From assembly GCF_017876495.1 (NCBI RefSeq), contig NZ_JAGIOB010000001.1, positions 3,224,001-3,288,000 on the forward strand: a DNA stretch of 64,000 bases. The letters run 5' to 3'. The translations under genes were made by a program, and so were the position numbers. How positions within the stretch are numbered: the first letter of the stretch is position 1; every line of letters starts with the position of its first letter. The notes beneath the pieces are model-generated. The model did no database searches. It was not told the origin of the DNA and saw only the letters and a program-made list of their open reading frames with translations. Origin of the DNA: Microlunatus capsulatus (GTDB lineage Bacteria > Actinomycetota > Actinomycetes > Propionibacteriales > Propionibacteriaceae). Of this stretch, positions 25,231 to 33,402 are shown one piece after another.

Positions 25231-26141
25231 CCGACGAGGTCCCGGGAGCGGCTGGTGCGCCAGCGCAGGGCGGTGAACGCCAGCGTGACCAGCAGCAGGA
25301 CCATCCCGATCGCCGCGGCGTAGCCCTGGTCGCGGGTGACGAACCCGGTGTCGTAGGCGTAGGTCACCAGCACCGACGTCGCGTTGCGCGGGCCACCGCC
25401 GGTCAGCACGAAGACGATGTCGAAGACCTGGAAGGAGTAGATGACGTTCATGATCAGCAGGAAGAAGGACGACGGGCCCACCATGGGCACGGTGAGGTGC
25501 CGGAAGGCCTGCCAGCCGCTGGCGCCGTCGAGCTTCCCGGCCTCGTAGATCTCCGGGCCGATGCCCTGCAGGCCGGCGAGGTAGATGAGCATGTTGAAGC
25601 CGACGCGCCACCACAGGGTGACCAGCACGACCGAGACGAAGGCCGCCGCGCCGCCGGACTGCCAGGGCACGGCGGGCAGGCCGGCGAACCGGAGCAGCTT
25701 GTCCACGACGCCGCTGTTCTCGTCGAACACGAGCACGCCCATCAGCGCGGTCGCGACCCCCGAGACGGCCATCGGGAGGATGAGGACGCTGCGGAAGAAG
25801 GCGCGGCCGGGGAGCACGGAGTTCAGCAGGACGGCGATCCCCAGGCCGAGGGCCATCGAGAGCGGGGTGACGACGGCGGTGAACAGGGCCGTGTTGAGCG
25901 TCGAGCGCCAGAACAGCCCGTCGCCGACCAGCCGCGCGTAGTTGTCCAGACCGACGAAGCGGCCGGCCCCGAAGCCGTCGGTGCGCTGCAGGCTGAGGAC
26001 GGCGGCCCCGACCAGCGGGAGCAGGACGAACACCCCGAGCAGCACGAGGTTGGGGGCCAGGAACGTGTACCCGGCCAGCGCCTCCGCGGCCCGACCCGGA
26101 CGTCGGGCCGTCCGCGGCAGGCGCACCGCGGGCGTGCTCAC
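25227..26141 (-). CDS. Carbohydrate ABC transporter permease (MalF/UgpA type)
   Basis: 304-aa permease. A basic N-terminus is followed by six membrane segments, and the EAA motif YEAGKLDGASGWQAFRHLTV lies near residues 203-222. It pairs with the MalG-type subunit encoded next to it with a 4-bp overlap. A gap of 27 bp separates it from the binding-protein gene, consistent with one transcript reading binding protein, permease, permease. Confidence 0.92.
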   Translation of the reverse strand: MSTPAVRLPRTARRPGRAAEALAGYTFLAPNLVLLGVFVLLPLVGAAVLSLQRTDGFGAGRFVGLDNYARLVGDGLFWRSTLNTALFTAVVTPLSMALGLGIAVLLNSVLPGRAFFRSVLILPMAVSGVATALMGVLVFDENSGVVDKLLRFAGLPAVPWQSGGAAAFVSVVLVTLWWRVGFNMLIYLAGLQGIGPEIYEAGKLDGASGWQAFRHLTVPMVGPSSFFLLIMNVIYSFQVFDIVFVLTGGGPRNATSVLVTYAYDTGFVTRDQGYAAAIGMVLLLVTLAFTALRWRTSRSRDLVG

Positions 26142-26168
26142 CGGGCGGCGCCGCGGCCGGCCCGGCGG

Positions 26169-27473
26169 CTACTCACCGGCGGTGGCCGAGGCGATGCCCT
26201 CGGTGAGCCCGGCGAGGGTGTCCTCGACGCTCTGGCCGCCGACGAAGGCCTCCTCCAACTGGTCCTTGAGGACCGTGATGATCCCGGTCATCGACGGCGA
26301 GGCCACCTGCGCGGCGTCCTGGGCCCGCACGACGCCGGCCTGGCCGAGGAAGACGGGGGAGAGCTCCGGCCGGACGGCGAACTCGACGCCCTGCTCGGCG
26401 AGGTCGCGGCGCGTCGGCAGCAGCGAGGCGCCGGCGCAGAAGGCCCGCATCTGCTCCTGCTCGGTGACGAAGGCCAGGAACTTCGCGGCCAGCTCCGGGC
26501 GCGGGGTGCCGGCCGTGGCCACCAGGGCGTTGCCGCCGAAGTCGCCGCCCCCGCGGACCTTCCGCGGGGCGAAGGTGGCTCCCCAGGAGAAGTCGAGGGT
26601 GGCGTCGGCGTCGGGGACCATGAAGGCGCCGCCGAAGACCATGGCCGTGGTCTGGGAGTACCAGAGGTCGGCCGCGTAGGTCGTGGACTTCACCGAGTCG
26701 CTGGGCGGGACCAGCCGGTCGCTGAAGAAGCCCTGGCTGAACTCGAGGGCGGCCCGGCCGGCCGCGGAGTCGATGGCCGGGGTGCGGAGGTCCTCGGCGA
26801 GGAAGCGGCCGTCGGCCTGGAACAGCAGGCTCAGCCAGCGCGTGACGCCGTTGCCCTGCCAGTTGTAGGCGAACGGGTACTTGTCACGGTCCAGCGACTT
26901 CCGCAGGGTGGCCGCGACCTCCCCGAACTGGTCCCAGGTCCAGGCCTGCTCGACCTCCGTCGGCACCGCGGTGATGCCGGCGGCGTCGAGGACGTCCTTG
27001 TTGTAGAGGATCGCCGAGGTGTCGGTGTGGTGCGGGACGCCGAACGGCTTGCCGTCGTTCTGCACGGCGCTCCAGGCGGTCTCGGTGAAGCGGTCGGCGA
27101 AGCCGGCCTCGAGGTGCGGGGTGAGGTCCAGCAGCTGCTGGCGCCCGGCGTAGCCGCCGAAGGTGTAGTACGGCACGCGGAAGACGTCCGGCGGGTTGCC
27201 CGCCTGGATCTGCGCGTCGATGTTGGTGAACATCTGCTCGTACGGGACCGCGTTCAGCTGCACCTGCGAGCCCGGGTTGGCGGCCAGGAACTGGTCGATG
27301 GCGCTCCGGAAGCCGGCCAGCTCGCTGTCGGTGCCCCACGTCGTGAAGGTGAGGGCGCCGTCGGCCCCCTCGTCGGTCGCCGCGCCGCCGGTGCGGAAGC
27401 CGGCGCAACCGGCCAGCGCCACGGGGGCCGCCGCCGCGGTCGCGCCGAGGAAGCCTCGTCTGGTCAAGCTCAT
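26169..27473 (-). CDS. Sugar ABC transporter substrate-binding lipoprotein (Tat-exported)
   Basis: 434-aa extracellular solute-binding protein, family 1. The signal has a twin-arginine motif, TRRGFLG, and a lipobox LAGC (C23), so it is probably exported folded by Tat and lipidated. The mature protein shows the usual FTTWGTDSELAGFR opening and WDQFGEVAATLR mid-segment. ATG 27473 is chosen for the signal peptide and the GGAGAAC site; a start 21 codons upstream is rejected. TACGGT at 27518-27523 could be its -10. The sugar is not predictable from sequence, and no glycosidase is adjacent. Confidence 0.92.
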   Translation of the reverse strand: MSLTRRGFLGATAAAAPVALAGCAGFRTGGAATDEGADGALTFTTWGTDSELAGFRSAIDQFLAANPGSQVQLNAVPYEQMFTNIDAQIQAGNPPDVFRVPYYTFGGYAGRQQLLDLTPHLEAGFADRFTETAWSAVQNDGKPFGVPHHTDTSAILYNKDVLDAAGITAVPTEVEQAWTWDQFGEVAATLRKSLDRDKYPFAYNWQGNGVTRWLSLLFQADGRFLAEDLRTPAIDSAAGRAALEFSQGFFSDRLVPPSDSVKSTTYAADLWYSQTTAMVFGGAFMVPDADATLDFSWGATFAPRKVRGGGDFGGNALVATAGTPRPELAAKFLAFVTEQEQMRAFCAGASLLPTRRDLAEQGVEFAVRPELSPVFLGQAGVVRAQDAAQVASPSMTGIITVLKDQLEEAFVGGQSVEDTLAGLTEGIASATAGE

Positions 27474-27638
27474 GGTGTTCTCCTCGCCATTTCTCAGGCG
27501 AAGGAACGCCCGGCACACCGTAGCCACGGCGGCCAAAGGGCCGGCCCGCTCGTCGCGGCGGAGAGGTCCGGTCCGCGCCCAGTCCGCCGAGCCGACCCGT
27601 CCGCCCGCCTGAGCGCCGACGGACCGGGGTGCGGGAGC

Positions 27639-28352
27639 TCAGCCTTCCTCGCCCGTGGTGGGGTGCGGGCTGCCGACCGGCTTGGACTCCGAGGAGCCGC
27701 GCTGGCGCAGGTAGATCGACAGCGCGGCCATCGCGGCGACGGCCAGGAACTCCGACTGCCAGTTCTGCAGCGTCCGGCTCCAGAAGTCCGGCGAGCCGAC
27801 GTAGCCCGGCCAGGACACCGGGTCCTGGTACTGGCTGAGCTGCTGGGCGTTGTAGGCCGCACGGCCGGCGACCGACTGCGCCAGCCAGGACAGGGCGAAG
27901 ATCGTGCCCATCACCACCCCCAGCGAGCGCGAGTAGAGGGCCAGCCGCAGCCCTCCGGCCCGGGCCCACCGCGGGGAGTCCTCGCTGGCGTGGGCTCCGA
28001 CCTGCTGGTCCTGGTCGGACTCCGGGCCCGCCTCGTCGACGTCCTTGGACTCGCTGGAGCCGCGCTGCACCAGCCACACGGTGGCCAGGATGTAGAGGAA
28101 GAACTGCAGGAACTCCGACTGCCAGTTCTCGGCGACGTCGACGGCGAAGTCGGAGGTGGTCAGGTAGTGCAGGTACCCGACCTCCTCGAGCCCCGCGGCG
28201 ACCTGCTGGCTGTTGAACTCGAGCAGCCCGGCCACCGACTGGCCGACGAGGGCCAGCAGCAGGAGGCCGCCGAAGAACAGGGTGAGCCCGTTGTCGTGGA
28301 CGAAGCGCGCGGCACCGGCCCGGGGCCGGACGGCCTGACCGACGGCGTGCAC
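27639..28352 (-). CDS. DUF6766-type membrane protein with internal duplication
   Basis: 237-aa membrane protein with two homologous halves. Each half has a hydrophobic segment ending QSVAG, a Q-rich turn (FNSQQ at about 46; YNAQQ at about 167), an NWQSEF motif (77-82; 197-202), a second membrane segment and the tail QRGSSESK. The halves are joined by an acidic linker (about 103-128). The GTG start at 28352 has GAGAGGAG upstream; a longer start would add 20 non-hydrophobic residues. Function is unknown in the family. It stands alone between the sugar importer and a methyltransferase. Confidence 0.82.
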   Translation of the reverse strand: MHAVGQAVRPRAGAARFVHDNGLTLFFGGLLLLALVGQSVAGLLEFNSQQVAAGLEEVGYLHYLTTSDFAVDVAENWQSEFLQFFLYILATVWLVQRGSSESKDVDEAGPESDQDQQVGAHASEDSPRWARAGGLRLALYSRSLGVVMGTIFALSWLAQSVAGRAAYNAQQLSQYQDPVSWPGYVGSPDFWSRTLQNWQSEFLAVAAMAALSIYLRQRGSSESKPVGSPHPTTGEEG

Positions 28353-28593
28353 CCGCGCTCCTCTCGTCGACGTCCTCCCCGGACCCCTACCCGCGACGGC
28401 CGGCGGCCACACCAGCCGCCGCGGTCGTGGCCGGGTGGCCGACGGCGCAACGGGTCACCTGTGTCCCGTGTGACAGGCGTGCCCGGTGGGTAGGAAGACA
28501 GGCAGAAGGTCGGGACGCGCGGCGAAGCCCGTAAATCCGGACGACCCACGGTCCGCCCGTGCTCCGTCGGGTCGGGTTACCCGTCCGCGCGGC

Positions 28594-28613
28594 CTGACCT
28601 CTCGGGAGGTCAG
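28594..28613 (-). terminator. Hairpin overlapping the methyltransferase stop
   Basis: CTGACCTC-TCGG-GAGGTCAG, 8-bp perfect stem, covering the stop codon at 28610-28612 of the minus-strand gene. Confidence 0.6.
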
Positions 28614-29467
28614 CGCCACAGGTGCAGGGTGGTGGGCGCCAGCTGCTCGGCGAACCGGCCGTCCGGGGCCGCCCGCTGCAGCAGCTGCCGCAGGTCGGCC
28701 TCGAAGGCGCCCAGCCTGTCGCCGAAGAGGTGCGGGGCGGCGCTCGAGAGCGACAGCACCGACGACGCCACCTGCTCAGCGGTCCGCTCGACGACCCGGC
28801 CCGGCACGGTCAGCAGCTCGGGACCGGCGAAGCCCGCCGCCCGGTAGACGTCGTCCTCCGCACCACCGGATCCGGGGGGCCGGAGCCCCTGGCCCGCCCG
28901 CCGCTCCTCGCCGAGGTACCGCGTGACCAGCCGCTCGATCTCCGCCCGCGGCGGCTCCGGGTGGGGCAGCGGCCGCTCGGCCGGGACGCCCGCGTGGGTG
29001 GTCGCGCTGACGTGCACCAGCGTCCCGCCGGGAACCAGCAGGCGCCGCAGCACCGCCGCGACCCGCGGCTGGTCCATCCAGTGGAAGGACTGGGCGAGGG
29101 TGACGACGTCGACGGGCGGGAGGTCGGCCGGCAGGTCCTCGGCCCGGAGGTGACGCCAGGTGGTGGTGGTGGTGATCCCGGCGGCCGCCGCGAGCCGGCG
29201 GGCCACGACGAGCATGTCGGGGTCGGCGTCCACCCCCACCACCTCGGCGAACAGCGGAGCCAGCAGCAGGGTCAGCGAGCCGGGGCCGCAGCCGACGTCG
29301 AGGAGCCGGCCCCGGCCGTCCAGGCCCAGCGCCTCCTGCAGGGCGTCCGCGAGCGCCGTCGGGTAGGGCGCCCGGCCCACCGCGTAGTGCTCCGCGCTGC
29401 CCGCGTAGAGAGAGGGGTCCCAGGACCACGACCTGGGGCCCGACCTGTCCGTCCGCTCCTCCGGCAC
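28610..29467 (-). CDS. Class I SAM-dependent methyltransferase
   Basis: 285-aa methyltransferase. SAM-binding motif I is LLDVGCGPGSLT at about residues 55-66, the acidic end of strand 2 is VVGVDAD, and post-motif VVTLAQSFHWMD matches the UbiE/Trm9-like subgroup. The C-terminal half (PHLFGDRLGAFEADLRQLL) is shared with the methyltransferase at 30326-31111, so the two are paralogues. The GTG start is 6 nt after GAGGCT, a leaderless layout. The substrate is unknown. Confidence 0.88.
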   Translation of the reverse strand: MPEERTDRSGPRSWSWDPSLYAGSAEHYAVGRAPYPTALADALQEALGLDGRGRLLDVGCGPGSLTLLLAPLFAEVVGVDADPDMLVVARRLAAAAGITTTTTWRHLRAEDLPADLPPVDVVTLAQSFHWMDQPRVAAVLRRLLVPGGTLVHVSATTHAGVPAERPLPHPEPPRAEIERLVTRYLGEERRAGQGLRPPGSGGAEDDVYRAAGFAGPELLTVPGRVVERTAEQVASSVLSLSSAAPHLFGDRLGAFEADLRQLLQRAAPDGRFAEQLAPTTLHLWR

Positions 29468-29637
29468 AGGCCGAGCCTCCCACGGCCGCCGGGGCCCGTC
29501 ACCCCCTCCGGCCGGTGGTCCGGGGCGCCTTCACAGGTACCGCACAGCCGCGTCCCAGCCGGTTGCCTGGAGGCGGTCCGAAGGTGGGCGCGGCGGGGCT
29601 GACCGGCTCCGTCCGTGACCGGAACGAAGGAGTCTCG

Positions 29638-29706
29638 ATGACCCGACCCAGCCCGCGACCCGGAGCGGCCGACCCGACCGCACCCACGACGGGGGTCCAC
29701 CGGTGA
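29638..29706 (+). CDS. Small upstream ORF coupled to the SHOCT gene
   Basis: A 22-codon frame (MTRPSPRPGAADPTAPTTGV...) begins at ATG 29638 with an ideal AAGGAG site (29627-29632) 5 nt away, and its stop overlaps the GTG of the SHOCT gene as GTGA. The peptide is basic, Pro/Thr-rich and too short for a fold. It may be a leader peptide that loads ribosomes for the downstream gene, which has no ribosome-binding site of its own. Confidence 0.5.
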   Translation: MTRPSPRPGAADPTAPTTGVHR

Positions 29707-30017
29707 ATCCGCGCGACTTCGGTCACGGCGTCCACGGCGAGGCCTTCCTGCTGCTCCCGTTCGTCGCCGCCCTGGTCCTGCTGCTGGCGCTGCTCGCCGG
29801 TGTGGGCCTGCACCTGCTGCGCTCCGGCCGGCTCGAGCTGCGCGGGCGGGGCGCCGGGCCGCGCCCGGAGGAGGAGGCCAAGCGGGTGCTGGCCGAGCGT
29901 TTCGCGCGGGGTGAGGTCTCGGGCGAGGAGTTCATGGAGCGCTCCAGCCTGCTCAACTGGACGCCCGGCGTCGACGCGGCGGCCCCGCGGCCCTGGCCGG
30001 CGCGGCTCCGCCGCTGA
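29703..30017 (+). CDS. Small SHOCT-domain membrane protein
   Basis: 104-aa protein with one membrane helix (about residues 14-37, FLLLPFVAALVLLLALLAGV) and a C-terminal SHOCT-like motif, EAKRVLAERFARGEVSGEEFMER (about 58-80). SHOCT segments are short oligomerisation motifs at the ends of many actinobacterial membrane proteins. The GTG start overlaps the small upstream ORF. Function unknown. Confidence 0.8.
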   Translation: MNPRDFGHGVHGEAFLLLPFVAALVLLLALLAGVGLHLLRSGRLELRGRGAGPRPEEEAKRVLAERFARGEVSGEEFMERSSLLNWTPGVDAAAPRPWPARLRR

Positions 30018-30044
30018 CGCTCCGCCCGCCACCCGGGCCGGTGC

Positions 30045-30128
30045 TCGCCCTGGAAATGCAGCGCCAGTGAGCCCTCAGGGGCCGGATGAGCGCTTTCCCG
30101 CGTCACTGCGTCTGCATTTCCAGGGCGA
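30045..30128. repeat. Palindromic element, family 2 (copy A)
   Basis: Arms TCGCCCTGGAAATGCAG (30045-30061) and CTGCATTTCCAGGGCGA (30112-30128) are perfect over 17 bp, with an inner pair CAGTGA/TCACTG (30065-30070 and 30103-30108). A divergent second copy is at 53649-53728. Confidence 0.85.
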
Positions 30129-30134
30129 CCGCGC

Positions 30135-30329
30135 TCATCGGGTGCCGGCGGACCCCCGCGCGATGTCCACGAGCCGAGCGCGGTGCTGCTCCCCACCAGC
30201 CCGGTCGCGGACCGGCAGGCCCGGGTTGCCGGACTCCATCCCGACGGCGCCGTCCAGGAGCTCGCGGATGACGTCCGCGTGCCCGGCGTGGCGCTGGGTG
30301 TCGGCGACGACCCCACCGCCCCGGGTCAT
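30135..30329 (-). pseudogene. C-terminal remnant of a DinB/DUF664-type protein
   Basis: The 64 codons from 30329 to the stop at 30135 read VADTQRHAGHADVIRELLDG and then a tail matching in pattern the last third of DinB-like (DUF664) proteins, which carry the metal histidines in HAGHAD. The first two thirds are missing; the fragment joins directly to the methyltransferase gene, whose stop overlaps its first ATG (ATGA). The family-2 palindrome follows it within 7 bp. I read this as a deletion scar; a functional small protein is less likely. Confidence 0.55.
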
Positions 30330-31111
30330 CCCGGCCGCCGGGCCAGCAGGACGTCGAAGGCGTTGTCGTCGACGAAGCGGCCGTCCACCGCCAGTGGCGC
30401 GAGCCGGCGCCGGACCTCGTCGTCGAACGCCGCGAGCCGGTCGCCGAAGAGGTGGGCCGCGGCGAAGGACGTGGAGTGCAGGTAGCCGACGACGCCGTCC
30501 AGGTCGCGTTCGCGCCGGACCGGCACCTCCACCCGCTCGACGGCGGAGAAGGCCGAGTCGGCGAGGTCGTCGAGGTAGCCGCGGGCGGGCCGCTGGTAGG
30601 TGCCCGACCCGGCCCGGCGGTCCGGCCCGAGGAACTCGGTGACCACCTGCTTCGCCTCCCGCGCCCACGGGTTGTCGGAGGTCCAGGCGCTGCGGTCGCC
30701 GAAGACCGCGACGACGCCGTCGTCGACGACGAGGTCCTCGAGGTGGCGCAGGACCGCCGGCCGGTCCAGCCAGTGGAAGGTGCGGCAGACGGTGACCAGC
30801 GACGCCTGCCAGCCCGCCGGCGGCCGGACCTCCTCGGCCCGGCCGAGGAGGAACGTCAGCGGCGTGGTTCCCGCCAGGGGTCGGAGGTCCTCCTCCGCGA
30901 CCGCGAGCAGGTCCGCGTCGACGTCGACGGCGACCACCTCGTCGACGTGCGGGAGCATCGCCCGCACCACGAACCCGGTACCCGTGCCCAGGTCGAGGAG
31001 CCGCCGCGGGAACCGGCGGGGTGCGGCCCGCGCGAGCAGCTCGGCGACCTCGTCCGGGACGCCGGAGCGGTACCGGCGGTAGGCGGCGGCGGTGCCGGCG
31101 AAGAGGTCCAC
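30326..31111 (-). CDS. Class I SAM-dependent methyltransferase (paralogue)
   Basis: 261-aa methyltransferase with motif I LLDLGTGTGFVVR at about residues 36-48, VVAVDVD strand 2 end, and TFHWLDRPAVLRHL, very close in layout to the methyltransferase at 28610-29467. The shared AAHLFGDRLAAFDDEVRRRL segment near the C-terminus supports paralogy. The GTG at 31111 is 7 nt after TAAGGT (31119-31124), so it is probably leaderless; an open frame continues upstream but lacks a conserved start. Substrate unknown. Confidence 0.86.
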   Translation of the reverse strand: MDLFAGTAAAYRRYRSGVPDEVAELLARAAPRRFPRRLLDLGTGTGFVVRAMLPHVDEVVAVDVDADLLAVAEEDLRPLAGTTPLTFLLGRAEEVRPPAGWQASLVTVCRTFHWLDRPAVLRHLEDLVVDDGVVAVFGDRSAWTSDNPWAREAKQVVTEFLGPDRRAGSGTYQRPARGYLDDLADSAFSAVERVEVPVRRERDLDGVVGYLHSTSFAAAHLFGDRLAAFDDEVRRRLAPLAVDGRFVDDNAFDVLLARRPG

Positions 31112-31168
31112 CCGGGTGACCTTACGGAGGGGTCCCGGCCGGCGCCAGGACGTGCGAGGCTCGGGCAG

Positions 31169-31675
31169 GTGATCACCGCGCTCACCGTGCTGCGCGACGG
31201 CCGGGTCGAGGCCGCCGGGTACCGCGACGGCCAGGCCGTCGTCTACGACTGGGGCTTCACCTGGGAGGGCCGTGCGCTCGAGCAGCGCACCTTCGTCCTG
31301 CTGGACCTCGGGTTCCAGGTCAACCAGCCGGTCATCTTCCCCGAGCAGCAGCGCGGCTGGTGGTACTGCGACCTCGTGCGGCTGGAGCTGTCCGGGGACC
31401 TGCTCCGGGTCGACGACGACCTCGTGGACGTGGTCGTCGGCCCGCCCGACCACCCCTACCGGGTCCTCGACCTCGACGAGTACGGGGACGCGCTCGCGTC
31501 CGGCGCGAGGGAGCCGGCGGACGTCGTCGACGGTCTGCGCCGGACCCAGCTGTTCCTCGACCGGCACCTCAACCGCCGCCACGACGTGCGCCGCGACACC
31601 TGGCCCGACTTCCCGCCCCGGGCCATCGCCGGGCTCGCGGCCCTGCCGTTCCGGCCGCGGTGGCGGCTGGTGTGA
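31169..31675 (+). CDS. DUF402-family protein
   Basis: 168-aa protein with the DUF402 pattern: VVYDWGFTWEGRALEQRTFV, then WWYCDLVRLE and a C-terminal helix rich in Arg and Asp. DUF402 proteins include nucleotide phosphatases and RNA-binding proteins, but the activity here is undetermined. The GTG start is 7 nt after GAGGCT (leaderless type). It diverges from the methyltransferase, and its stop overlaps the start of the following acetyltransferase gene. Confidence 0.75.
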   Translation: MITALTVLRDGRVEAAGYRDGQAVVYDWGFTWEGRALEQRTFVLLDLGFQVNQPVIFPEQQRGWWYCDLVRLELSGDLLRVDDDLVDVVVGPPDHPYRVLDLDEYGDALASGAREPADVVDGLRRTQLFLDRHLNRRHDVRRDTWPDFPPRAIAGLAALPFRPRWRLV

Positions 31676-32214
31676 GCGGGCCGCGCTCGACCGGTGCCGG
31701 GACGCGGCCCGCGGTGGTCCGGCTGCGGGAGGGGGCCGACCTGCCCGGCTGCGTCGACGGGCTGGCCGCGGTGCACCGTCTGGACCGGTACCCGACGCGG
31801 TGGCCCGACGACCCGGGACGCTGGCTGACCCCACCGCGGCTGGCGGCCGCCTGGGTCGTCGACGACGGGGAGGTGCAGGGGCACCTGGCGCTGGTGCGCG
31901 GCGTCGAGGACGAGCAGCTGGTCCGCGCCACGGGTCGTCCGGCGGCCGAGCTGGTCGCGGTCAGCCGGCTGTTCGTCCGGCCGGCCGCCCGGGGCCGCGG
32001 GCTGGGGGAGCGGCTGCTGCGGACCGCGGCGGAGCACGCCGTCCGCGACGGCGCGGGCCTGGTGCTGGAGGTGGTCGCGGAGGGCCGGTCGGCCGCGCTC
32101 CGCCTCTACGCGCGGCTCGGCTGGGAGCAGGTCGGGCAGCGCACCGCCAGCTGGACGACGCCGGACGGCGCCCGGCCGCGGCTGGTGCTGCTCCGCTGGG
32201 TCCCCGGCGGGTGA
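31672..32214 (+). CDS. GNAT-family N-acetyltransferase
   Basis: 180-aa acetyltransferase. The acetyl-CoA pyrophosphate loop is RPAARGRGLGERLL at about residues 103-116, preceded by the strand LVAVSRLFV and followed by LRLYARLGWEQVG. GTG 31672 overlaps the DUF402 stop (GTGA), so the two are co-translated. The substrate is not predictable. Confidence 0.9.
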   Translation: MSGPRSTGAGTRPAVVRLREGADLPGCVDGLAAVHRLDRYPTRWPDDPGRWLTPPRLAAAWVVDDGEVQGHLALVRGVEDEQLVRATGRPAAELVAVSRLFVRPAARGRGLGERLLRTAAEHAVRDGAGLVLEVVAEGRSAALRLYARLGWEQVGQRTASWTTPDGARPRLVLLRWVPGG

Positions 32215-32312
32215 GCGGCGGGACGCCGGACCGGGGGTGCCGGCCGCGGTGAGTTCGGTGGCGGCGCGCGGTCTGCAGGAGGACCGTCCCGTCCCACCCA
32301 GGAGGACCGCTG

Positions 32313-32873
32313 ATGCCCGACCGCCGGCTCGTCGTGACCCAGAACATCACCGCCAACGGGGTGGTCGAGTTCCTCGACCCCTGGTTCGACCCCGGCGACC
32401 AGGGTGACGCCGACGACCTGCTGGTCTTCCAGCGGGAGCAGTTCGCGGCGGAGGAGGTGCTGCTGCTGGGCCGGCAGACCTTCGAGGACTTCCGGGGCTA
32501 CTGGCCGCTGCAGACCGACGACGAGACGGGGGTGACCGAGCACCTGGACCGGGTGCGCAAGGTCGTCGTCACCTCGAGCAGGGCCGACCCGGGCTGGCAG
32601 CGCACCACGTTCCTGCACGGGTCCCTCGAGGACGGGGTGCGCGGGATCCTCGCCGAGGGCGGGGGCGAGCTGGGTCTGACCGGCAGCATCGGGGTGCTGC
32701 ACGCGCTGGTCCGGGCCGACCTCGTCGACGAGTACCGGCTGTTCGTGCACCCGGTGCTCAGCAGCCGGGGCCGGACCCTGGTGCCGGACAGGGTGCCGCT
32801 GCGCCGGATGGCGCTGGTGGAGTCCCGCGCGTTCCGGGCGGGCGTGGTCCTGCAGACCTACGCCCGCACCTGA
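32313..32873 (+). CDS. Dihydrofolate reductase/RibD C-terminal-fold protein
   Basis: 186-aa reductase-fold protein: LVVTQNITANG at the N-terminus, EEVLLLGRQTFEDFRGYWP with the conserved GRxT element, ILAEGGGELG cofactor loop and LVDEYRLFVHPVL near the end. This group is usually annotated as a dihydrofolate-reductase family protein, but it is separate from true FolA. An AGGAGG site precedes ATG 32313. Function unproven. Confidence 0.88.
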   Translation: MPDRRLVVTQNITANGVVEFLDPWFDPGDQGDADDLLVFQREQFAAEEVLLLGRQTFEDFRGYWPLQTDDETGVTEHLDRVRKVVVTSSRADPGWQRTTFLHGSLEDGVRGILAEGGGELGLTGSIGVLHALVRADLVDEYRLFVHPVLSSRGRTLVPDRVPLRRMALVESRAFRAGVVLQTYART

Positions 32874-32901
32874 CCCGGTCCGGCCGGGCTCCCCGGGAGA
32901 C

Positions 32902-32983
32902 GGGGAACCGCTGACGGGTCGTCCGTCCGGCGTGCGGCCGGCGGCGACCCCTCAGCGGTTTCCGCACCCCTGCTGGGGGGTGC
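32902..32983. terminator. Two hairpins between convergent genes
   Basis: Arms 32902-32921 and 32945-32964 pair at 17 of 20 positions. Next to it is a second hairpin, GCACCCC-TGCTGG-GGGGTGC (32964-32983), right after the minus-strand gene. Together they can terminate transcripts from both sides. Confidence 0.65.
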
Positions 32984-32988
32984 AGGGC

Positions 32989-33273
32989 TCAGGCGGCCTG
33001 GTAGGAGAGGCAGCCGGCGTCGGCGCTGGTGGAGCCGACGGTGATCGAGGGCGCGCGGCACTCGAGGTCGGTGTTGAACACGCAGTCCTGGCGCTGGCAG
33101 GCGCCGACCTGGGCGACGACGTCGAGGCCGCCCTTCTGGTTCAGCGAGAGGAAGGTGCCGCAGGCGGCGGACGCGTCGATGTTGACGGCGTAGGCGTGGC
33201 AGCCGTCGTGGTTGTAGGCGCAGGAGGTCGCCGTGCAGTCGGTGACGTGCGGCATCTCGAGGGTCGTGGTCAT
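32989..33273 (-). CDS. DUF1540 Cys-rich protein
   Basis: 94-aa protein with two copies of the DUF1540 metal-binding-like motif: CTATSCAYNHDGCHAYAV at about residues 13-30 and CQRQDCVFNTDLECRAPSI at about 59-77; further cysteines are at about 38 and 88. Such proteins likely hold structural metal; their role is unknown. TAGGTGAGCC at 33361-33370, upstream of this gene, resembles half of an iron-repressor box. No membrane or signal segment. Confidence 0.88.
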   Translation of the reverse strand: MTTTLEMPHVTDCTATSCAYNHDGCHAYAVNIDASAACGTFLSLNQKGGLDVVAQVGACQRQDCVFNTDLECRAPSITVGSTSADAGCLSYQAA

Positions 33274-33402
33274 GAGGGCTCCTCAGGGGTGGTCGGTGGC
33301 CCCGACCGTAGCCCGTGAAAGTGCCTCTGACCAGGCAGGTGAGGCTGTGCTCAGCCCGTGGTAGGTGAGCCTTGGCTCAGTGCTGACGGGCCCGGCAGGG
33401 GC

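Noticed and set aside
24346-27473. Complete self-contained sugar ABC importer
   Set aside because: No ATPase gene is present; a shared ATPase must be supplied from elsewhere.
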